Part shown: positions 14,440 to 25,107 of the stretch, in pieces
How the letters are laid out: each line of letters starts with the position of its first letter
Numbering within the stretch: position 1 is the stretch's first letter
Assembly (NCBI GenBank): GCA_013398955.1
Contig: VWPU01011591.1
Span: forward strand, 62,001 to 126,000
Reading direction: 5' to 3'
Length of the DNA stretch: 64,000 bases
Origin: Callaeas wilsoni
Taxonomy: Eukaryota; Chordata; Aves; Passeriformes; Callaeidae
Position numbers and translations under genes: made by a program
The notes under the pieces: model-generated
What the model was told of the DNA's origin: nothing
Database searches by the model: none
What the model saw: the letters and a program-made list of their open reading frames with translations, nothing else

Positions 14440-14535
14440 AGTTTAGGTTTCTGTCCTGACTCTGTCACAGTTTCCTTCTGTCACCCAGCAAATAGCATGG
14501 TTTCTTTATGCTACCATTCCTATCCACGTGAAAAC
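14440..14535 (+). mobile_element. MIR-like SINE remnant
   Basis: The order of words CTGTCCTGACTCTGTCACAG, TTCCTTCTGTCACCCAGCAA, then TTTCTTTATGCTACCATTCC and TATCCACGTGAAAA follows the core of MIR (…CTCTGCCACTTACTAGCTGTGTGACC…CCTCAGTTTCCTCATCTGTAAAA). The copy is heavily diverged, as expected for this ancient amniote SINE in a bird. The family was judged by eye from memory of the consensus. Confidence 0.5.
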
Positions 14536-14770
14536 CAGACAACAGCAATTCATATTTTCCATTGCTGTAGCACACCTACCTTGAGCCTAGGTCTATTTTT
14601 CACCATCTTTTGGTAAGACGCACAGTACAAAACCATTTCCATGTGTTTGGTGTTTCTTGGTACTGCAATTATGCAGATTACACATTCACCATTTTCCTGA
14701 AGTTCCTTCATTTGGTTCTGAAGTGGGCACTTCTTAAAATGCAAGACTTTTCAAAAAATGCTTTAAGATA

Positions 14771-14840
14771 CCTGCCCACAGCAGGGTGGTTGGAACTAGA
14801 TGACCTATAAGGTTCCTTCCAACCCAAACCATTCTATAAT
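14771..14840 (+). mobile_element. CR1 LINE 3' end, short fragment
   Basis: The segment carries the CR1 3' untranslated signature in sense orientation: CCTGCCCA, GGGTGGTTGGAACTAGATGA, then GGTTCCTTCCAACCCAAACC and ATTCTAT. Only the last 70 bp of the element are present, the usual 5'-truncated form. The terminal octamer is reduced to one imperfect copy. Confidence 0.85.
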
Positions 14841-16684
14841 TTTCTGAAATATTTTTAGTCATTTACCACAGGAAATGAATTCTAAAGAGCTGTTATTGCC
14901 AGTCTGCTCTTCTTTAGAATAGGAATATAATTATTTGTTTCCTTTGTTCTGTTGATCTGATGGTGCTATGAAATATATTTAATGTACTACATTTAAATAT
15001 TTCTGTGCTTGTCTGCATTGAATATGTTTATTAAAAAGAAAAAGAAAGAAAATTTGCATAAATTCAAGCTTCCAAGCAAGGCTGGAATCCTCCTAGCGCT
15101 CAGTATTTGTACTTGGCTATGTCTCCAAAGGCATAGGACTGCCAGTGCTCGCCGTTTTCTCAGCTCAATCCAAGTAATTTCCTAACAGAGACACCAGCTT
15201 CAAATGGCCAATTCTCAATGCATTTTTGTTTGTGATAGTCAGTTTTGCCATATACTGATAAAGAGAAGTGGCCTGCCTGCACCCTGCACACAGTCATATG
15301 TACTTTCATTTGTGTTCCATCTACCCAAGCAGCTAGGCAAATTTTCTATCAGCTTTTGCATCTATGCATCTTTTAACTTCCGACCTCACATTGCACCATC
15401 TTTCTAAGAACTTTGTATGCCAAGACAGCACTTAAGGTAATGGTAGCAAATCATACAAGAATGCAAGATAAACAGACAGTTCTACTACAGTCCTGTTAAA
15501 AATGAAAATGAAATAATTTGCATGGATGATATTATAGAGACTGTTTAATACAATAGTGACACTAAGTGAAACCTTTGTCAGAGGGACTCTGTCTTTTAAG
15601 TGTCTAATGCAAATCTGGTGAAGTAAAAACATTCAACTCTTAAGTGACTTACTGAAGTCATTATGTAAGGAGCTAGAACTGTGCTTGTACAGAGCTATTA
15701 GACTGAAATTATGAAAAAATCTGATTTCTATCCTAATTGTGGACTGTCTTTTGGCAAGTGATTTCAGTCCAGGTAACTCAGCAAACGTATTTCTATCATT
15801 GTCTTCCCAGTTCCACTTACTTAACTATTTTCACACAAGTTTACCAAAAATTCATGTTTGGCAGATGCTGAACCACAGATGGATGCAGAAGCTTTAACGT
15901 GCTAGATGCAATGGAAATGGGCACCCTAATGAGTGAAGCGAGTAGCACACCCTCCAAATAAAAAAACCCTGCCTATCAAGATATTCTCCATCTCTAGGAT
16001 CAGCACCCACCATAAGAAAAGATGTAAGAAATGTCTTATTGATTCAGCATCAGGGTGTCTCTATCCAGAATCCAGCACTGAACTAATGTGAACTGAGGAC
16101 ATTAAAAAAAAAAGGCAATAAAATGTGATACTTCCTTCCTAATACTTTACCCATCTCCAATTAATTTATTTTGGGATTTTCTGACTCTACACCATATGTC
16201 TACTTCCCCAAAGGTTACCTCTTCCAAACTCTCATTCAGTCTTGAACTCATACAATTTTTTTGCATCTGCAGCACTCCTTAACAAGACTATTGGAAGAAC
16301 TGAAGAGTCATCCAGCATGACATTAGAAAGAAGTGTAAAAAGAGAAAAATAATGGCATCTGTTATGATATCTGTGCAAGACTTTGAAAAGCTGTCTCGAA
16401 ATAAGACCATTTCCAGAACTGCTTAAGTTCATCAGAGACATGACTTTTATTTCAATAGTGCTCCAACCCTTCAGAAGCCCACCAGCCTAATCATTAAATT
16501 CAAAAATTAAGGTGACATAGACACTGATACCAGTCCAGAACACTGTTACATGTATTTTAGTAACAGTAATGGGAATAGGCTGGGAACTAGGATGTGCTTT
16601 ATTTGGTAAATTGGAGATCTTCCTGAGAGTAACTGACCCCTGCAACACCCCATCAATGACTAGGGCAGATCTGCAGTAACTCAC
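14841..16684. other. Unique non-coding sequence
   Basis: No gene supported. The stretch 15630-15830 contains phrases reminiscent of MIR (TTAAGTGACTT on one side, TTTTGGCAAGTGATTTCAG on the other), but too few positions agree to call an element. Open frames here are short and carry no domain. Confidence 0.45.
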
Positions 16685-16739
16685 CTTTCTAAAATGTTGT
16701 TCATCTAAACAACGACTTAATCCCAGACCATTCAATGAT
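16685..16739 (-). other. Exon-like segment, 55 bp, unidentified
   Basis: Read on the minus strand, the segment follows an ACACAG acceptor and ends in AGAAAG before GTGAGTTAC, a good donor. In one frame, starting after the first base, it is fully open and reads SLNGLGLSRCLDEQHFRK. That frame has a stop just upstream of the acceptor, as an intron boundary would. I do not recognise the peptide. The incoming phase is 2 and the outgoing phase is 0. It does not join in frame to the other minus-strand candidate at 17751-17790, so either another exon is missing or the pattern is accidental. Confidence 0.2.
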
Positions 16740-17750
16740 CTGTGTTATAGCAGAGGTCATACTGCACAATAATCGCTTCTACAGGCCTGTGACTTCTTCA
16801 GATGCAGACCTTGCATATTTACTGAGAACACAGGGATCCTTTTTTAAAAAACAGAACAAGATATTGTGCTGTGGGACTGACCTGGCTTAGCAGATGTTAA
16901 AGATCCATTGTTATAAAAGCTACAATAATTGAAACCAGCTTCTTTTAAATAACTGTTGCTCTGCTTCAAGATAAAATAAATGGATGTAAGAGCATTGAAA
17001 AGTGCATCTCTCTCTCTGCCTATAGGTCTATACCTGTGAAAGAGTTTCCTTTCAGAATAATTAAGAGATGAACATTTGTTTCCTGGAATGGGTATATTTG
17101 TATTTGCTTCTGTAACTTCAGTGAAAGCTAGCAACAAGCTTGTCCATGATACTGTGTAGCCATGTACAAGGCCATGAAACTTTCAAGAACTTTGCAGAGA
17201 GATTCATGTAGCACACCTAGCAGAGTATGGCCAAGAAAAACTAAATGATCATGTAAGTGGCAGGACTGAGTGTGGGTAGCGGTGGTAATAGCCCTCACTT
17301 CCCTTCGGAGACAGAAGGAGCTCCCAGCAGACTTCAGTTCAATAAGAGACCTGAACCCTAACTCTTGAGGTGAATACCCTGAGCACATGGGAAAGGGAAA
17401 TCTGTACTAGAAAGGGTATTCACACCTGGCAAACAGATTTATCTCTGCCATGCAACAAAATCAGTGCCCAGGCCCAGATCACACCTTGGGTGAGGTCTCA
17501 CTTTGTGTAACCTGCTCTGCACACAATAAATGAGGCAGTGCATCCTGTCTGTATGCAAAGCATTTTAAATTCCAGGTGTCCTGTGCTAACCCATTCATGC
17601 CCTTATGGCACATTTTAGGAAGTTCTGTCTGGAAAGTACCCCACTTGGCGTTGTCAATATTCACACCTTGCAAAAGCAAATGAGCTGTATGGTGGTAGGC
17701 ACAGAGCAAAAAGAAAACAGAGGTTTTTAGTTCCATGTTCACATTCTTAC
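16740..17750. other. Non-coding sequence between exon-like segments
   Basis: Several minus-strand open frames of 80-97 codons overlap here, but none has a recognisable domain or a supported ATG-initiated product. No repeat family is evident. Confidence 0.45.
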
Positions 17751-17790
17751 CTCATTGCTGGCTCGCCCTAAGATATGCTTAAGCCTGTGT
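17751..17790 (-). other. Exon-like segment, 40 bp, unidentified
   Basis: On the minus strand a pyrimidine-rich run ending in TTTCTTTTCAG precedes the segment. It ends in GCAATGAG before GTAAGAAT. Both signals are close to consensus. Only the frame that borrows the first base from a previous exon is open, reading HRLKHILGRASNE. The peptide is not recognised. It may be a micro-exon of an unknown minus-strand gene, a non-coding RNA exon, or a chance pairing. Confidence 0.25.
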
Positions 17791-19288
17791 CTGAAAAGAA
17801 ATGTGCAGCCACAGAGAGCAGGTGTGAGATAAGCTGGGGGAGAATGGAAGCAGTCAAATTATGTCTACCACATCACACAATAAACAGAGTATGGGAAAAT
17901 GTAACTAAGGATTCATAAGCAAAGCCATATGTCCTGTGAAACAGCTCTTCTTACAAGAATTCAGACAAAGTTTGATACAACCCCTTTGCACTCTCTGGGG
18001 GAAAAAAATCCTTATGGTCAGGGCCTGAACCACTTTTTCTGTGAGACACAGTTGTCTCATTCCAATAGTTCACACAGCTGCTCCTGTGGTATCTGTGAGA
18101 ATAATCCTGCGGAAGTGCTGTTTGTTCCACACCAGAAACTGCACAGCTCCTTTCAAACCCTCCACTGACTTCGAGTTTTGTTTCACTGAGGCAGTACTTC
18201 CCAAAATTATTAGAGCAGCACAAGAAGAACACATCAAAGCTGTGAAACCCTGAAACCAAGTGCAGGGGGAAGTATGGAAGGAAACCAGATGGGGGTAAGG
18301 AGTGTGTGTCTGTGCATGGAGTGAGTAATGAACTCATTGTAAATAAAATTAAAGGATTTAAAAATGCAACAGCCTAACTGTAATGCCACCTATCTGCCTG
18401 AGGTGCCCACTTCTCTCAGGGCCACAGCTACAGTGAGCAGCAGTTTTCCCATTATAAAAGGAGACCACACTAAGAAAAAGCATTCTCTGCAGAAGCAGCA
18501 TGAGTTGAAGATTGCTTCCCACTGATGTGTATGATAGAACAAAGATCCAGCCATGTTGCAAAGGCTTTTTGCAGTGAGCAAATATGTAAGTGTTGGCATG
18601 CGTGAAGAATAATGAATGAAGATTCATTTTCTGACTTCACTGATTTTTTACCTGAATATAAATATTTTATGCTACCAGATGTACTCTACCAGTCGACCAC
18701 AAGCTGAAAGCAGTTTGGGGGGTCCCTTTGGTCTCTCAGGTGCCTTTTCTCTTGAATTTCTTTAAATAAGTAGAAAACCAAACTACTTCAGAACAAGCTA
18801 AAGCCTTAGCCATAATTACATTAGAGATGAAAGATCTGCTTTTAGTGATCCCAAGGTCTCTATTTCCAACATCTAAAGAGTATAATGGAATAAATGTATC
18901 ATCATCACTGAGTTAATTTAATATTTTTCCCCAAACAGTATTATGAGAACAAGGAACTACATTTTCAGGAAATCAGAATGAGCTGTTCCCACCTTGAAAA
19001 CTCATATAACAAGGACCAAGGCACATGCAAGGGGGACAGAGATGCCTCAGGCCCAAATTCTCTGTAAGAGTATTGTATACATTGGGAGATGACTCATAAA
19101 AACTTGAGTATGAAGCATGAAACTTGCTCAGGGGATAATCATGGCTAGAAGGAAAATGCCTGGGGAAGATACAAGGGGAGATTAAAGAGATAGGCAAGGG
19201 CTGAAGGGTAAGGATCTTTGCTATGGGGGACAAAGACTATCCTAGTGTAAAAATGAGAGATGCCTTTTCATTTTGAACTAGAACTTAC
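17791..19288. other. Non-coding sequence between exon-like segments
   Basis: Overlapping open frames up to 128 codons (17951-18337, minus) show no domain and no coding texture. No repeat family is seen. Confidence 0.45.
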
Positions 19289-19325
19289 CTGCACTTGACA
19301 GAGTCATTTTAAAGATTGTTTCATC
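19289..19325 (-). other. Exon-like segment, 37 bp, unidentified
   Basis: On the minus strand the segment follows a pyrimidine-rich acceptor (TGTGTGTTCTCTTAG) and ends in AAGTGCAG before GTAAGTTC, a near-perfect donor. One of three frames is open and reads DETIFKMTLSSA, entering in phase 0 and leaving in phase 1. Direct splicing to 17751-17790 would hit a stop, so if both are real an exon lies between. The product is not recognised. Confidence 0.25.
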
Positions 19326-19944
19326 CTAAGAGAACACACACCCATGAGGAAAAACCCTTGGAGGAGGTGATAAAGCAGCTAGTAAGAACAGAAGGATCTA
19401 AGAATCAGAGGTGATAAAGTCGTAGAAAAGAGTCATTATTCTTCTCGCTCTCTGGATACCTGAAGTTGGGAAATTCATAATTTGAAAACCATTTTATTCA
19501 TTGAAGACTATCATAATTTCAAAAGCTGCTAAGCATGACAATAAGTACACTACGCTGTTGAATGAACAGAAAAATTTGCAGTTTAGTAAGAGAGTTATTG
19601 AACTCCAACATTAATTACTCAACTGGTAAGACAAGGTTCAATAACTTATTAAAAGAATACATGTATTGGGCTGTCCATGCAAGACAAACAGGAGAGAAGT
19701 ATTACATCAAATAGGAGAGAAGCGACATGTCTAATACAACTTTACATTAGCAATCCTTTCAATAAATTGTCACTAAAATTTTAGAACAATTTTTACTTTG
19801 AAATAAATTGAAATGTGGTAAAACTATACCACAAAGCAAGTACCAATACTTTTTTAAAGATAAGAATATACTGTGTGAGATTCCCCAGGAGTCTCACAGC
19901 CTGAGTTACGAAGAACCTGGATGATGGAATGAAGAATAGATCTG
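19326..19944. other. Unique non-coding sequence
   Basis: No gene or repeat recognised. The phrase AGGAGAGAAG occurs twice, about 25 bp apart, near 19690-19725, which is a minor local duplication. Confidence 0.5.
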
Positions 19945-20200
19945 CAGATAATGTCATGCTGGAGACAGGTTTAGTTTAGATGTTAGGAAGTTATTCTTTA
20001 CTGTCAGGGTGGTGAGGAACTGGCACAGGCTGCCCAGAGAAGCTGTGTATACCCCATCCCTGGCAGTGTTCAAGGTCAGGTTGGATGGAGCTCTGAGCAA
20101 CCTGGTGTAGTGGAAAGTGTCCCTGCCCATGGCAGGGGGATTGGAACTATATGAACTTTAAGGTCTCTTCCAACCCAAGCCATTTTATGATTATATGGTT
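19945..20200 (+). mobile_element. CR1 LINE 3' end fragment
   Basis: The segment matches the sense CR1 3' region over about 240 bp: GGTTTAG…GATGTTAGGAAG, TCTTTACTGTCAGGGTGGTG, CTGGCACAGGCTGCCCAGAG, GTTCAAGGTCAGGTTGGATG, then TTCCAACCCAAGCC and ATTTTATGATTATATGGTT. It is 5'-truncated and moderately diverged. No target-site duplication is obvious. Confidence 0.93.
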
Positions 20201-20919
20201 CAAAGGGTTATATGTCAAGAGCTGGAAATTGCTAGTGGCTTCTTCGTGTCTCTGACAGTACTGTGCTAATTTGGAGACTAAGTGCATGAGGGGAGTTTCC
20301 CTTGTTCTGTTTTGCTTTGAAAATTATTTATTTTAATAAGTATATTTCATTGAAGGGAAAAAATATGTTTTGTTTTATTTTGTTTCCATAGGAGAATAAG
20401 ATTTTAACTGTATTATCATAAATCCAGAATCTTGGTTCTTGAATAAGCAAGGGCAATTATTGAAAATATTGGTATATAATAAGAAGCACGTTCATCCCAA
20501 TGGAGAAATAAACTATCAGCTTACTTTTCACTACAATCATGTTTTCCACGTCCTGTATCTTATTAAAAGATATATGATTGATTAAAAGAGAACAATATTC
20601 TGTGTTTCTTTTTCACAAAAAAAAAATTATATGAACCTGTTGGCTAAAATCAGGATGGCCATTTACAAACCAATATTTTTATGAGAGTACAGTTTCTGTT
20701 TCCCTTTGTTTAACTTTATTTTAAAAAGTGCCTTCTCTGAGTTGCCCTTAAGGGTGATTTCTTTCAAATCAGTGAGATTATGGCAGCACATTTCATTGAT
20801 TCCTTCTATTCATTAGGTTTAGGTCTGATGAGTGAAGAGGAAACTTTAAATTGCCTACATAGATTTTGGTTCTTTTCATTCCTTCTGCTGAACACAAAGG
20901 ATTTTTACCAGGTTTTTTT
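20201..20919. other. Unique AT-rich non-coding sequence
   Basis: Plain AT-rich sequence with short T and A runs. No gene, repeat family or structured motif seen. Confidence 0.5.
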
Positions 20920-21622
20920 TTAACTCAGTACCACAATTGAGACCCTTGAATAAGGGAACTGAACACCACTGGCTGTGAAAGTTCTGAAGTCCTGGCTGCT
21001 GGATGCACCCCTTGGCCATCTCCCAGCTGCACGCAGTGACAAAATTCTGTATTTAATTCCCTGGATTCCTCTAGAAGGACATCCCAGCATGGGCACAGAC
21101 AGAACCAGGCGACAAAGACTACCCAAGCTGCAGTGCAGACATAGTCATGGCCCCCACATAACTGCCCTGAGTCCCAGCACCACTGAAGCATCACCACATC
21201 GCTCCAGACAAGAAGGTGATGTTCATCTTTGCCACCCTGAAACACCACCTGGGAACACTCATCAGCATAAACACACCCAAAATATCCATGGCCTGTTGAG
21301 GAAGCTCCTGTGGGCACAACCCTCTCCCTGTGACTTTGTACTTCATAGAGGCCACAGGATCAGGTCTGAAAATTTTGTGTATGTTGCTCAATGTGGTGTC
21401 CCAACATTTGGTGCTTGCCAGGAATGCTCTCTACAAACAGCTCTCGAGCCTTCACATTGTGACCTTATGAATTATTTTCTGTATTTCTTTTCATTTTTCT
21501 TTGAAGTGCAATTTACATCACAAACAGCAGTGGGAAGCTATGAACTCACAGATCCCACAGATATAATGTTATTTTGCTTAGGAAAAGGATGGAGGAAAAA
21601 TTGCCTAAAAACTAAATAAGCA
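20920..21622 (+). other. GC-richer island with the window's longest open frame
   Basis: A plus-strand frame runs open from about 20975 to 21619. Its first ATG is at 21089 (GCATGG context), giving 176 codons. The predicted product is basic, His/Ser/Pro-rich in its first half, and ends in a hydrophobic Phe-rich run followed by Lys-rich residues. It has no domain I know. A 130-codon open frame without a usable ATG overlaps on the minus strand (20925-21317). The stretch 20980-21440 is visibly richer in G+C than its flanks. It could be an old retro-derived insertion, a non-coding RNA exon or chance. Coding status is doubtful. Confidence 0.2.
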
Positions 21623-22317
21623 CTTTCAGATTAATAAATATTAATAGCAAAGCTTTCTGCTTATAGAGCAGCTTCCATCTGAAGGTCTTGCCTGGCTTCA
21701 TAAATATTAACAATCCAGTTCTATCAAAATCTATCAGAATATATCCACTGGGAGTCTATGAAAATGGGTCTTGGTGTTAGGTTTTTATGGTGATTATCAT
21801 TTTTTACCACTTCTGATTTAGTAATCCTGTTCCTCCTTGGATTTTTTCAGGCATTGGAGCATGTTCTCTGAACAGGTCTCAGTCAGAATATGTATCTTTG
21901 ATTTGAGAGCTTAATTATCCCTGAAGAGATATTGTTTTCAAGAGGTGGTGGCTCCCTATGTGTCTGTTTTTCCCTTCCTCCACAAGCATAAGGTAAAACT
22001 GGTCAGAAAAGTGTTATCAGGAACAAGCATATCTACCTCAGATGGAAGTACACGCTATTCCTGAAAAAACGATTCAAAGTCCTTCTTTTATTTCTTGAAG
22101 TCCCTATCTCCTAAGTATTCTTCTGCTGCCAGTGGTCCCTGTGCTACAGAAGGGCTCTGATCAGTAGCAGCATTATCATGAATAGGGGGCAGATCTTCAT
22201 TAAAAAGTGCTCAAAATGAGAAGTTAGAAGGTGTTGCAACACCTTGAAAGGAATCATATTTGTCAAAATTGGGTTTTCACTTCTGAAGGATTTTTTTTTC
22301 TTGACTTTGCCCAACAG
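21623..22317. other. Unique non-coding sequence
   Basis: No gene or repeat recognised. The last 30 bases are a pyrimidine-rich run (T9 followed by CTTGACTTTGCCC) that would serve as an acceptor for the segment that follows. Confidence 0.5.
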
Positions 22318-22436
22318 CAGCTCTTCTGTGAAGAGTCAAAGCCCTGCACCGTGAGTTGGCTGGATGTGCACCTCTGGGACAGCCACAGGATCGTGGGTAT
22401 TTCCAGAGGCAGAACATCTGCTTCCCATGACACAAG
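22318..22436 (+). other. Exon-like segment, 119 bp, unidentified
   Basis: The segment is preceded by a strong polypyrimidine tract and CCCAACAG. It ends in GACACAAG before GTAACA. One frame is open throughout (39 codons plus two bases), beginning QLFCEESKPCTVSWLDVHLW. No known domain is visible. If spliced to an exon starting at 23851, it would enter the same frame as the ATG at 23861. The minus strand is also open here, which weakens the coding argument. Confidence 0.25.
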
Positions 22437-23850
22437 GTAACATTTAAGTTGAGAAGTCACCAAGAGCCCAGCGTTGTCACCTCACACAGAAGCCAAATTT
22501 AATCATTCGAATAACATTTCTTTTCCCATTAAGGTACATTTTGTTTGTTTGTGCATGTTATTTTCTCATTTTATTCTCTCTTGCCTTTTTTCTTGCTTCC
22601 TCAAATATTAATTCATTGAATAATTTCTCTCAGGGTATCCACAGTGCCAAAAGGAAGACTAACATAACTCTGTGGAGAGGGAATTTTCTGCAGTCTGGCT
22701 TGCTGCTGCTGAAGGGTTTGCTTTGTTTTTGTTTCATGGATGCAATGACTGCTCTAGACTGTGACACTCTGCTGGACACTTTCCTGTTTTTGCAGTTTCC
22801 AGTGGAAAGTATCTGGGTTTAAATTTTTTTAAGACTTTTGAGGGTTTTGCTACTAATTTTAAACAATTTGGTCCTTTCATGCTTGATTTACTTTACAGCA
22901 AAACAAATATTTGAGACTGGATGTTAGCAGGGAAGACTGTGAGACTGTTTTCGCTTTTCCCACTTCCTTCATCTCTAAATGAACAAACACATGGTCAAGT
23001 AACGAGTTCACAGGACAGCTTGGCAGTTATTTTGGAAAAGAGGGCAATAATGAACAAAGTAGCATATTGGTTAAAAAGGTCAAACAAATCATGACTTGTG
23101 CATTCAAACAGGAATCTAAGAGTCAACGTTGATTTAAACAAACATGTTAAAAAAAGTGTTCTGAAGTAGTCTGATTCATCATGCTTTCAAAACAGAAAAA
23201 CTCCGAGAAATTTAATAAAAATTGTATTAAAAAATCACTTCTGCACCACAAAAGTCAGAATGTTAGCACAGTCTGCAAGGTATCCAAGCTTGGAATGTGG
23301 ATCAGAAGTCAATATCCTTGCTAGTAGCGAGGGAGTGTGACAATCATTTCAGTTGCTTTGCGTTATTGTTTTGTCCTGAATAAATGGTTTCACAAGTGAG
23401 CGGGTGAAGTAAATTGCCTTTAATTGACACAAAAAATTAATTGAGAACAAAAGGACCCTCACAGTTTATATAAGAAACATTAGGTTCTGGTCTTTCCTTC
23501 TTGTATCTGAAAGCCTTGCATATCTTGTAGAAAAACACACAGACAATATAAATGCTGCAGCATCTTTGTTTGCTCAGAGAATTTGCAGATTGACTCCGAA
23601 TAAAGTCAATCCATTCTCAGCTAATACTCCAGCTGAGCCCAGGGGGTGAATTTATGTGATAACTTTGTAAAGTGCCTTCCATGGATGAGGCTTGCCTTCA
23701 AAATCTAAGCATTTTACTATCAATCACGTATCAGAAATTATTCTTGTATTTTATGAAGTGGTAGCTAAAACCAAGCCACCCTTGGCTCCCAGAACAGTGA
23801 CCTGAAGCACAGAATGTTCAAAGAGGGTTAAAAGATTTGTGCTTGTTTAG
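22437..23850. other. Unique non-coding sequence
   Basis: Between two exon-like segments. AT-rich, no repeat family and no strong open frame. The last bases (TTGTGCTTGTTTAG) make a modest acceptor for the segment starting at 23851. Confidence 0.45.
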
Positions 23851-23860
23851 TGAAGCAAAA

Positions 23861-23974
23861 ATGAGGCTAAGATTCTTGCTGGCAGTGGCTGCTGTCTGCT
23901 CATGTGGTACCTGCGCTGCGTCTTTTGAACCGGGCAACAGCAGCACATGCTGGGAGCAGGGGCCAATCGCTCAG
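23861..23974 (+). CDS. Putative first coding exon of a secreted or membrane protein, unidentified
   Basis: The frame opens at an ATG with A at -3 (GCAAAAATGA) and runs 38 codons to CTCAG before GTAAGT, a consensus donor, leaving in phase 0. The peptide has a textbook signal sequence: basic start MRLR, hydrophobic core FLLAVAAVC at residues 5-13, and a small-residue cleavage site after CAA at about residue 20. The mature part begins SFEPGNSSTCWEQ, with an N-glycosylation sequon at N26 and one Cys. An acceptor-like TTGTTTAG ends at 23850, so the exon could start at 23851 with a short leader, or follow a 5' exon. I do not recognise the family, and no in-frame next exon was found. The segment at 24999 would give a stop at its second codon if joined directly. 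Chance cannot be excluded. Confidence 0.35.
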
Positions 23975-24396
23975 GTAAGTGTCAGACGTTCAGAGTCACA
24001 GACAACTAAACTCAGCCAACCTGACTTCTTTGTTCCTTCTGCTGACTGAAACTGCCAACTTGAATTCACCCCAGACTGCAGTAGAGCAAGGAGGCCATTG
24101 CACGGACACTGGCCATTAGCTGCTGGGCACTAGCAGTGCTCGGTTCCTACCTGACCCGACTCATTTCCTACATGTGAAAGAGCTTGCACTTCACTGACTC
24201 TTCTGTGGGCAAGCCAGTCCTGTCTTATAAGCCTGCCTAGAAATATAAAAGGCTTTAAAATAATATAATTGTTTTAACTGCTCAGGATTTGACCTGTGAC
24301 AGGAATAACATGAGAGGCAACCTTAGATGAAAGTAAACAGCCTGAACCTTATGAAGAGGGAATTCAATGTTGAAATTTCACTGTCAAGTTTCATAC
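23975..24396. other. Sequence downstream of the putative signal-peptide exon
   Basis: If the exon is real, this would be the start of its intron. No repeat or further exon is supported here. Confidence 0.4.
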
Positions 24397-24430
24397 CAAA
24401 AAACAAAACAAAACAAAACAAAAGGAAAAA
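24397..24430. repeat. (CAAAA)n simple repeat
   Basis: Five-base units of CAAAA repeated about four times, with A-rich edges. The short size makes it a possible length polymorphism. Confidence 0.85.
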
Positions 24431-24998
24431 TTATGTACTTCCCTCTGCTCTCAGAACATTTTCCTCATCCTACCCAGGTGTCCTGGTCATTTGATAGGGT
24501 TTCCTCCTCAAGGATCACTTTTTTCCTTTTTTTTCTTTCTCTCTCTTCTTAATTTTTTATTTCAGAAGAAAGCAAAGAAAACACAAATCAGCTTAATGGT
24601 ATTCAGACTCCAGGACCTCTCCTTTAGTCCCCCAGTGGGATATTTATATCCAAATTCCTTCCTGGACTTCCTTTTTCAGCATATTTGAAGGTTCATTTAG
24701 CCCCAACAAACACGTTCTGTCCCAAAGCACAGACTTGCAGCGCTTTTGGTGAAGCAGCACTAACACCTGCCCCAGCACTAAGGATATCCTTCCCTCCCAA
24801 TCAGGGCTACTAAGAGCAGAGTGCTGTGCCATTGAATAGTTGTGACAGAAAATTCTCTCAAGCAAGGCAAAGAGAAAAAGGAGGGTGTCAGAACCAGGTT
24901 TTTGTTGGAACGTATTTTCCTTCCTGTAACGTTTCCTCGAGACGAGGGCTGGTGGTGTTCAACGTTTCACGTCCTTCTCCTCCACTGTGTTTATGCAG
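24431..24998. other. Non-coding sequence with weak micro-exon candidates
   Basis: A strong pyrimidine run at 24521-24565 ends in TTTCAG and is followed by a 33-bp open segment (24566-24598) before a weak GTATTC donor. A 23-bp segment at 24455-24477 between CTCTCAG and GTGTCC would have the right length to link 23974 to 24999 in frame. Both are too small and too weakly supported to call. Confidence 0.3.
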
Positions 24999-25048
24999 GA
25001 TTGAAGATATGGACATAACTGAAATCTCCCCTCACTTACAGCTTCCTG
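24999..25048 (+). other. Exon-like segment, 50 bp, unidentified
   Basis: A pyrimidine-rich acceptor (CTTCTCCTCCACTGTGTTTATGCAG) precedes the segment. It ends in CTTCCTG before GTGAGT. The only open frame uses the first base to finish a codon and then reads IEDMDITEISPHLQLP. It therefore needs an upstream exon ending in phase 2, which the exon ending at 23974 does not supply. The peptide is not recognised. A non-coding RNA exon is an alternative. Confidence 0.28.
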
Positions 25049-25061
25049 GTGAGTCACTCAC

Positions 25062-25107
25062 CTACTTAGTGCTTAGATGTGCATCCCAGCCTGCCTCAAA
25101 GTCTCTC
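25062..25107 (-). other. Minus-strand exon-like segment, 46 bp, not coding
   Basis: On the minus strand a TGTCTCTGTATTACAG acceptor leads into a 46-bp segment ending in AAGTAG before GTGAGTGAC. All three frames contain a stop, so it could only be an untranslated or non-coding RNA exon. Its donor lies in the same short palindrome as the plus-strand donor at 25049. Confidence 0.15.

Noticed and set aside
15630..15830. Possible MIR remnant
   Set aside because: A few phrases agree with MIR but in inconsistent orientations. Too little continuous match.
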